This document shows, piece by piece, positions 58,801 through 64,000 of a stretch of DNA of 64,000 bases. Each line of letters starts with the position of its first letter. Position 1 is the stretch's first letter. Made by a program: the position numbers and the translations under genes. This stretch comes from Macrostomum hystrix. Taxonomy: Eukaryota; Platyhelminthes; Macrostomidae. The notes below the pieces were generated by a model, which did no database searches, had not been told where the DNA came from, and saw nothing but the letters and a program-made list of their open reading frames with translations. The DNA lies in assembly GCA_950097015.1 (NCBI GenBank), contig CATNEN010000003.1:14762001-14826000 (forward strand). Reading direction: 5' to 3'.

Positions 58801-61800
58801 CTTCATTCTGTCACTTCTTCAGGCCTTAATAAATCACTTTTTCAGGCCTTATTCCGTCACTTCTTCAGGCCTTTATAAATCACTTTTTCAGGCCTCATTC
58901 AGTCACTTCTTCAGGCCTCATTCAGTCACTTCTTCAGGCCTTATTTAGTATTGCTAATGCCCCCCATTATCCTTAGCAAATATATGCCAATTCAGGCATA
59001 TATGCTCCTAGTATACATATTCCAGGAAGGAAATGCCTATTCGATTGCATGATTGTCATATGATCAAACCTTACTCCACTCCATGCCTCTATGCCTAATG
59101 CTCTTTGATTTTTATCATTTCGTCCGCTCAGTTTTTGCCTATCTAACCCAGATCATCTTGGACAGCTGCTATACTAGCGTTTACTGTAGCGAGTGAAATA
59201 TGAGAATTGCGAACAGGATTTCCGTTTCATCAATCCCATACACATCAACCATACAGCAGCAGAACTATAATATGGGATATTATAAGAACCGCGGCTGTAG
59301 AATGCCAAATTTTCCAATTCCATCTATCCCCACCCTAACTATCTATATAGAATGGGAGCACTCACAGATTTCCGTCTGCTCATTTTGTTACACTGAGCCA
59401 GACAAGCAGACAAACTGGTCCTCATACTAGTTGTAAGCCTTAAACCATATGCGCACACATGTGTGTGCATTTTCAGCAGCCTCACTACGTCAGCCTCTAT
59501 CCCCGTACGTCCCATCCCAATCCGCAATTCCTCTGAAAAAAAACACAGACAAAAACTGAGTGACAGGCTTTAGCGACGCGCTTGTCAACTACAGAGTGTA
59601 CTAAATAAGTATATTGTCACAGCCTAAATTGTCTCACACAATTCTGACACTTTAGTGTTAAAATTGACACTTGAAAATTGAAACAAACGTTTCTTGAATT
59701 AAATAAAAAACATTTATCTGTTTCTGCAGACCGGAGAGACAGAAGAATAGAATCTACTATTAGTAGGCTGTGTCGCAAAAAGGTTAAAAAATGATATAAT
59801 TTTGCCTTGTTTTTAGGCACTCGACTATTTATTGCTAAAAAAGATTGTAATGTACTAAAAAGCAAATATAGCACATAAATGCCCTATACTTGTAAGACCT
59901 TCAGAAAGTTTGACCTTAGGAAAGATTGACATTGGGAAAGATTGACATTGGGAAAGATTGATCTTGGGAAAGATTGACATTGGGAAAGATTGACCTTGGG
60001 AAAGATTGACCTTGGGAAAGATTGACCTTAGGAAAAATTGATCTTGGGAAAGATTGACCTTAGGAAAGATTGACCTTGGGAAAGATTGACCTTGGGAAAG
60101 ATTGACCTTGGGAAAGATTCTCGATACAGAGACTAATATTCACTATTTCCACAGCCTGTCGGACGAACTGAAGTCTTCTGTGACCACTTGGGGCCCGGTG
60201 GTGGCCATCGAATTGGAGCCGTCAACAACCTCCGTCCAGCAGGCTTCAACAAACGGAGATTCCGTCGCCGAAGATGCCACGCATCAGCAGGAAGTCAAGG
60301 AGCCGCTTGTCGCTGTTGGATTTCGCGGCGGCGCAGTCGCCCTTGTCGGCTCGTCGGACGCCAAGCCGAAATGCCTGGCCCCGACTTCGACGTCAGCTTC
60401 GACAGACGCAGCCGAGCTCAGCTGCCTGACCTGGCGCCCTGCTGAAGCATCGAGCGAGAAGAAGCCGACTCTGCTCACCGGCTTCAGCGACGGCGCCTAC
60501 TCTGAGTGGCAGATTCCCGGCGAGCTCAAGGAAGAACCGGTTGCTGCCATCCAGCTAGGCGATCGCCAGACTGTCTATGGCCCGTTCCCCTGCCAGCCGA
60601 TTTCGTTGCTGGCCGCTTCCGCGGCAGGCGCCGTGGCCTTCGCTGGCGGGCTGGCTAAGAACACCCACTCGGAGACGCACTCGGTCACTCTGATTGCTGG
60701 CGGACAGCAGGCCTGCTACGAGTTGTCAGCTGAACCAGTTGGACTGGTCATGCCGCAGCCGGATTGTCTGCTAGCCATCAGTCAGACCCGATTGCTGGCT
60801 ATTGACATCGCCGACGCCAAGTGGCGCCCGATTCGCGCGCCCTATTTACGAAGCCTGGCCGCGGCCGACAGTCAGGTCACGGTGGCTCGAGTGTTCGGCC
60901 CATTGTCCGAACTGCCCGAAGCTGCAAGATCGGCTCTGGAGTCGGCGGCTAATGCTTCGAAGGCCGATTCAACGGATAGATTCAGCGGTCGCGATTGGCC
61001 AGTCACAGGCGGTCGTTTGTTCGGCTCCGGAGCCGAAGACAATAGCGCCGATTTGAACTCCGGACGCTACCTGCTAGTTACTGGCCACTCGGACGGCGGC
61101 GTCGCCTTCTGGATGCTGGACGGATGTCGCGGACTAGGCACCCCATTCGGCAGGCTGGACACAGCTAGTCTGTTCATCGCCAATCACGGCAACGGAGTTG
61201 AGACGGCCGACAGTGGGGACGCATTTCCAAAACTGTTGCGCAATGTTGGCGTGGATTTCCCGCCGCCGCCGCCGCTAGATCCTCGTCTGGCAGTGTTCGA
61301 CATTCAACTAGTCGGCGAGGACCTACTGGTGACTGGCGCCGGCGGACAGGCCATTGCCTGGTCGCCGTCAGCGGAACCGGACCCGGTAGATGTCCGGGTG
61401 GACATGCGCACCGTTAAAGCCGACTTTCTGGCCGAGGGTAGCGCCGCGGCTGATGCCTACGAATGGACTGGGCCCGAGCCGCTGCAGGTGAGTTCAGGGG
61501 CAAACAGTCCATGGACTGTGGGGGGGACGGCGCGCCCCACCTCAGTTAGCCCAGATAATGCTAGTACCCATTTAACAGCTGCGTGAACACTGTTGCTAAA
61601 TAGCACAAATTGTTCCGCTGGAGTTGAGAATCGAACTCCCGGACCTTTAAGTCGCGAGTCTGACGCTATAACCACTAGACTACAACCCTATAGTGGTTAA
61701 ACAAACCCCAAGACGCCATTAAATGTAGGATTTTTCGGGTTTTTAGAATCGAGGGTTGCATAACGGTTTCAAGGAAGATAAACTTTGTGAAATTTACGTA

Positions 61801-64000
61801 AGTCTTCAAGTCTAGGGTTTAAGGTTTTATAGCGCGTAGCAGGCCCCACCACCCCAGCCCCTGACAGCCAATCAGTGAGCGGGAACGGGGATAGAGGGAC
61901 AAAAAACTCTAGCCAATCGGCTCACTGCCCAAAGGTTCACTAGAATGGCGGGAGATCTTGGCGCAAGAAAGAAATGACGCAATTATTTCCACTATCGCAG
62001 ATTCGCCCACCGGAGGCGGCAGTCCAATTCGGCGCCCCGTTCCGTCCCAGCTTCGTGGCTCTTGTTAGCCCCCCGGCGCCGCTGTCGTCGGCCACCTACA
62101 GCCAGCGCTGCGGTCTGCTGGCCATTGGCAGTCCGTTTGGCGTGGCCCTGTTCGACACCGTAGCTCTGCGTTTAGTTAAGGCCCATTCAACTCTCCCAGT
62201 GACAGCTGTAGATCATGACGCGGCTGCAGCGACAGCAAACGGCGATTCGGCTAGCAGCGGCGGCATCGGCAGCAGCCTGCGGCAGAGTTTCCGCATGCTG
62301 AAGAAGCTCCGGCCAGGTCGCAAGCAGGAGTACGCCGTCAACGCCGAGAAGAAGCCGGAGAAAAAGGCAGCAGTCGATAAGAAGGAGGAACAGCCAAGTG
62401 AGGAGAAACCACCGCTTGAAGAAGACGCCGCGGAGACAGCGAAGAAGACTGAAGCTGCTGATGAACCAGCTGTAGCAGCTGCCGCCCCTGAAGCTGCTGA
62501 AGCCGCCGCTCCGGCTGAACCAGAAGCCGCCGCCGCCGCCGAAGCTATTGTCGAAGCAGCCACTGTTTCGGCGCCACCGCAAGCTGAGAAGCGCAAGCTG
62601 AACCCGCTCGATCCGCGACCTCGCGGCCAGATCGGCGCACTGCTCCTCGCTGAGACGCATCTAGTTAGCCCTGCGGCTCGCGTTGTGTCCCTCTGGGCTG
62701 GCGACGCTTCCGGCCGCATTCTGGCCTTCCAACTGACACGCCCGGCCGCCGCGGCTCCGAAACCTGAAGCTGGCGCCGACGCCTCCGCCGCCAAGGCTGA
62801 TGAGGAGAAGGAGTCGGGCGACACGGCAGCCGAGAAGCCGGCTAGCCCAGCCGAGGGAGACTGGCAGGCCCAGCTGGTGAAGGAGTTGCACCTGAAGCAC
62901 GGAGCGCCGGTGTCGGCTCTGTACGCCCTGTCAGCGCGCAATCATTCGCTTGTCAATGCGGAAGCCGCTACGGATGGACCGCACGAGCTTCTGGTAGCCT
63001 CCGAGGAGCAGGTGAAAACATTAAGCTTACTATACTACTCTTATCCGCAGCTCAACTAAGTAGTTTAGTTTGCACAGGAAAATATTTTACGGATGATAAA
63101 ATTAGCTATCTCATCACTGTCCCATTTTTACCGTCGCGTCTCTCCCATGTCTCATCTTTCCCCTTTCTCCTCTCTCCGTGTCTATCTCTCCGCTTTCTCG
63201 TGTCATCTCTTACATCGTATTTCTGGTGTTTCTGTTAATTCTACTTTATTCATACTAATTAAAAGGTGAAACTGTTCAGCCTACCGGGCTTAAAGCCGCG
63301 AGTGAAGGCTCGCCTAACCGGTCGCCTGCTGGCCAGCGGCCACGCCGCGTTTCCGTCGTCAAGCCGTGCGAACTCGAGCGAGCTCGGACTAGTGGCATGT
63401 CTAGACAATGGCACCCTGCTGGTGCTCGGCTTTCCTGGGCTCAAAGCTCACGCTTGGCAAGAGCACGCCCTGCCGCAGCCCTCCGGTGACGTTGCAGTCT
63501 GCTGCCAAGCCGGCAGCTGTCCCGTAGTCCTCGCTGTGGAAGCTGGCGGCCAGCTCGGCAGTGTTCACCGCCTGTCAGCTGCTAATCTGGGCCTGGCCTT
63601 CCAGCGTAACGCCGGCCTCGACCTGCCGGAGGGCGCGCGCAAGAAGGCCGAGGAGGAGCCAGCGCTGACTACCGCCGCTGCCGAAACCGCCGCTGTGGTA
63701 GAAGAACCTCCTGCTGCTAACGCCGCCGTTACGAACGGCGAAGAGAAGATCGCAGACAAAGCCAAGGGGGACGAGAAAGACGACGAGGATCAGTCAGCCA
63801 AGCCTGTTGCGGCTGATATCACAATGGATGACATCAAAGAATACGCAACTGGGTGAGGGCCAAGGTCGCGTTGAGAACTATATCAATACCTCCAGTGTTC
63901 TCTTGAAGCGCCATTATTTGACCTGCTGTCGAATCTCATTAAATTTCAGCACCGCTCCCGGCGTAATTGCGTCGGAGCCAATTCCTGAGTTAGCCGGCGA
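43683..64000 (+). CDS. lgl: Lethal(2) giant larvae (Lgl/LLGL) homologue, partial
   Basis: Cortical WD40 scaffold of the Scribble-Dlg-Lgl polarity module, which opposes aPKC and binds syntaxins and myosin II. Eight in-phase exons give about 1190 residues; the 3' end lies beyond the window. Family marks in order: KQLRQFKEFF, ILAVGTKAGEIFVFGAPGVE (human AIGTRSGAIKLYGAPGVE), LLSLTSDNRLHKWEL, YGPFPC, LLAIDIADAKWRPIRAPYLR, DWPVTGG, LLVTGHSDGGVAFW, DPRLAVFDIQLVGEDLLVTG, the aPKC region SSLRQSFRMLKKLR (S733, S737), VASEEQVKLFSLPGLKP and DITMDDIKEY (fly GDITVDSVRDHL). It is closer to Lgl than to tomosyn, which lacks the phospho-switch. An Ala/Glu/Pro-rich insert follows the switch. Intron 3 is 8.2 kb. 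Confidence 0.94.
43850..44285. repeat. 21-bp minisatellite in lgl intron 1
   Basis: About 20 units of AACCTGTTAGGCACCAGTGC plus C, GGC/GAC variants mixed. It lies 45 bp after the exon 1 donor and is in frame with exon 1 (heptapeptide NLLGTSA). Confidence 0.95.
44290..45000. other. lgl intron 1 middle, unique
   Basis: About 700 bases of AT-rich intron with no array, exon or RNA gene seen. Confidence 0.6.
45005..45180. repeat. 16-bp minisatellite in lgl intron 1 (CCCGAATTGCTAAAAT)
   Basis: About ten units with GAATTG/GACTTG and AAAAT/AGAAT variants. Confidence 0.9.
45665..45762 (+). CDS. lgl: lgl exon 2
   Basis: VCKFGYPECVTATAHDPALN then ILAVGTKAGEIF and a split Val. Start of the first WD40 propeller. 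Of three nearby GT donors, GT|GTACGT is the one in phase with exon 3. Confidence 0.9.
46110..46225. repeat. diverged relative of the intron 9 MITE-like element
   Basis: CCGAATGACCGATTTTCGTC, AGTCGACATGATTAC and TTGAATATCTCGA match parts of 29735-30003. Lies in lgl intron 2. Confidence 0.5.
46469..46553 (+). CDS. lgl: lgl exon 3
   Basis: FGAPGVEFYSKHPAENSEIV plus KLAFLANQ. GAPGVEF is a signature of Lgl proteins. Phase 2 in, phase 0 out; acceptor CATTGCAG, donor CAG|GTAAAA. Confidence 0.93.
46554..47030. other. lgl intron 3, first part, unique
   Basis: Non-repetitive intron sequence up to the first 16-bp array; no feature seen. Confidence 0.55.
47035..48625. repeat. 16-bp minisatellite in lgl intron 3 (GATATGAGACAGGGGA)
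   Basis: About 98 units, with GGGAA, GAGTA and GTGGA variants in recurring order, so longer blocks (for example 47270-47480 and 47580-47710) have been duplicated. Confidence 0.96.
48626..50064. other. lgl intron 3, unique stretch between arrays
   Basis: 1.4 kb, mixed composition. GC-richer at 49030-49150 with short open frames but no splice sites or similarity that I recognise. Confidence 0.55.
50065..53230. repeat. 3.2-kb array of a 16-bp unit in lgl intron 3 (CTACCCCCATTCCAAT)
   Basis: About 190 units. ACCCCC/ACCCC/ACACTC spacers and CCAAT/CAAAT variants recur in blocks; one block with TACCCAATCTACCC (51560, 51890, 52120, 52450) repeats about every 320 bp, a higher-order structure. Stop-free in all plus frames, giving frames up to 993 codons that I reject as genes. 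The right end (52980-53230) decays to CTACCCC.ATTACATT. Confidence 0.97.
53231..53640. other. lgl intron 3, unique AT-rich stretch
   Basis: No feature supported. Confidence 0.55.
53641..53828 (-). mobile_element. SINE family B fragment in lgl intron 3
   Basis: GCCAGCGAGGAGACAATTCT, CCCATTTCGCTGACTCCTG and the GACGACGAGAAAGTCAGGGC block on the minus strand match the copies at 34690 and 38090. The tRNA head is missing. Confidence 0.8.
53830..54775. repeat. 25-bp minisatellite in lgl intron 3
   Basis: About 38 units of TCATACAGTGTAGCTTTCTA plus GATGG. A block at about 54130-54380 recurs at 54430-54680, including the one-base-short GGTCTTCAG unit. Confidence 0.96.
54804..55087 (+). CDS. lgl: lgl exon 4
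   Basis: GRLLSLTSDNRLHKWELNAP to ELISA plus two bases. WD40 repeats 2-3; IWLGYENGRVRVVDG corresponds to human LYLGTESGNVFVVQL. Acceptor ATCGCCAG; donor AG|GTAAGC, phase 2. Confidence 0.93.
55160..55480. repeat. GACCTTG-type degenerate repeats, block 1, lgl intron 4
   Basis: Irregular units around TTGACCTTGGAAAGTTCGA, 14-19 bp apart; more divergent than blocks 2 and 3. Confidence 0.85.
55955..56450. repeat. GACCTTGGGAAAGATT repeats, block 2, lgl intron 4
   Basis: 16-bp units plus an internal duplication: about 156 bp at 56002-56157 recur at 56193-56348 with essentially no change. Confidence 0.9.
56451..57110. other. lgl intron 4, unique stretch
   Basis: AT-rich; contains TTTCTTAGAAAA and TTTTCTAAG palindromic motifs near 56790-56840 similar to those at 12822-13200. 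No exon seen. Confidence 0.55.
57112..57373 (-). mobile_element. SINE family A, full length, in lgl intron 4
   Basis: On the minus strand: GAGGTTGTAGTCTAGTGGTT (A box), GGGGTTCGAATCC (B box), body with AATTGTGTCCAGCATTAGCT, 3' part with CAACAGCTGCGGCTGTGCTG, then an (ATT)n tail at 57112-57135. The clearest copy in the window. Confidence 0.85.
57374..58014. other. lgl intron 4, unique stretch
   Basis: Mixed composition with short open frames and no recognisable feature. Confidence 0.55.
58015..58950. repeat. 23-bp minisatellite in lgl intron 4
   Basis: About 40 units of CAGTCACTTCTTCAGACCTC plus ATT, with TTAATAAATCACTTTTTCAG variants clustered at the right. Confidence 0.95.
58951..59890. 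other. lgl intron 4, unique stretch
   Basis: About 940 bases without a supported feature. Confidence 0.55.
59893..60118. repeat. GACCTTGGGAAAGATT repeats, block 3, lgl intron 4
   Basis: About 14 units of the same 16-bp family as 55955-56450, ending 36 bp before the exon 5 acceptor. Confidence 0.93.
60155..61487 (+). CDS. lgl: lgl exon 5 (WD40 core)
   Basis: 444 residues, 198-641. KEPLVAVGFRGGAVALVG, LLTGFSDGAYSEW, VYGPFPC, TLIAGGQQACYELSAEPVGL, RAPYLRSLAAADSQVTVARV, DWPVTGGRLFG, LLVTGHSDGGVAFWMLDG and EWTGPEPLQ follow the Lgl order. Acceptor TTTCCACAG; donor CAG|GTGAGT, phase 0. GC-rich with long Ser/Ala inserts between blades. Confidence 0.95.
61493..61692 (-). mobile_element. SINE family A, truncated, beside lgl exon 5 donor
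   Basis: On the minus strand: GGTTGTAGTCTAGTGGTTAT, B box GAGTTCGATTCTC, body, then CAGTCCATGGACTG, where it stops 8 bp from the exon donor. The (ATT)n tail and last 3' part are absent. Confidence 0.8.
61868..61982 (+). promoter_or_regulatory. lgl: possible internal lgl promoter with two CCAAT boxes
   Basis: AGCCAATC occurs at 61866 and 61911. The following AGTGAGC and GCTCACT form an inverted pair. An ATG at 61974 is in frame with exon 6 through its acceptor and would add nine residues (MTQLFPLSQ). No TATA box. Speculative. Confidence 0.25.
62001..63011 (+). CDS. lgl: lgl exon 6 (aPKC phospho-switch)
   Basis: Residues 642-978. CGLLAIGSPFGVALFDTVAL starts the second propeller. SSLRQSFRMLKKLRPGRK (S733, S737) is the aPKC-target/polybasic region. 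A low-complexity Lys/Glu then Ala/Glu/Pro insert of about 85 residues follows, then RGQIGALLLAETHLVSPAAR, LWAGDASGRILAFQL and LKHGAPVSALYAL. Phase 0 on both sides. Confidence 0.95.
63266..63852 (+). CDS. lgl: lgl exon 7
   Basis: VKLFSLPGLKPRVKARLTG continues VASEEQ from exon 6, as fly EEQFKVFSLPQLKP. LGLVACLDNGTLLVLGFPGL is the last blade. An acidic tail leads to DITMDDIKEYATG, a conserved Lgl C-terminal motif. Donor GG|GTGAGG, phase 2. Confidence 0.93.
63950..64000 (+). CDS. lgl: lgl exon 8, start only
   Basis: Acceptor AATTTCAG at 63949, then GG|C ACC... gives GTAPGVIASEPIPELAG and runs off the window. Phase agrees with exon 7. Confidence 0.8.

Noticed and set aside
62187..62941. Antisense frames of 157 and 242 codons opposite lgl exon 6
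   Set aside because: Shadow of an Ala/Glu-rich, GC-rich exon; content is Ser/Ala-rich low complexity.

Overview
The window is animal nuclear DNA. Two conserved metazoan genes are cut into many exons by canonical GT..AG introns, next to an LTR retrotransposon, tRNA-headed SINEs and a very large amount of minisatellite. Coding exons are GC-rich and introns AT-rich. I cannot name the species. A repeat-rich invertebrate, perhaps a free-living flatworm such as Macrostomum, would fit, but that is a weak inference.

Layout. 1-7750: no convincing gene (one weak candidate terminal exon at 456-663), a SINE at about 1215-1413, and two long tandem arrays (3020-4465 and 4976-6797). 7751-12816: a complete Ty3/gypsy retrotransposon with 333-bp LTRs that look identical, a 5-bp target duplication (GTTTC) and one uninterrupted 1420-residue Gag-Pol frame. 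Each LTR has three clusters of perfect heat-shock-element pentamers upstream of a TATA box. 12822-15446: degenerate repeats, two minisatellites and the 3' flank of the next gene.

15447-41082, minus strand: DNA polymerase epsilon catalytic subunit (POLE), assembled here as 21 exons encoding 2360 residues, with all exonuclease, polymerase, Fe-S and C-terminal zinc motifs. Most introns carry their own private minisatellite. The one in intron 17 is built from copies of the exon 17 splice donor.

43683-64000 (runs off the right edge), plus strand: a lethal(2) giant larvae (Lgl/LLGL) homologue, eight exons visible and about 1190 residues. It is head-to-head with POLE across 2.6 kb. Its introns hold the longest arrays, including 3.2 kb of a 16-bp unit (50065-53230). 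The aPKC phospho-switch region is present but reduced.

Nearly all the very long open frames outside the exons and the retrotransposon are artefacts of stop-free tandem repeats. The most interesting items are the heat-shock-element LTR, the array of about 17 decoy splice donors in POLE intron 17, the polyglutamine tract inside the POLE catalytic core, and an in-frame repeat that extends Lgl exon 1 if intron 1 is retained.
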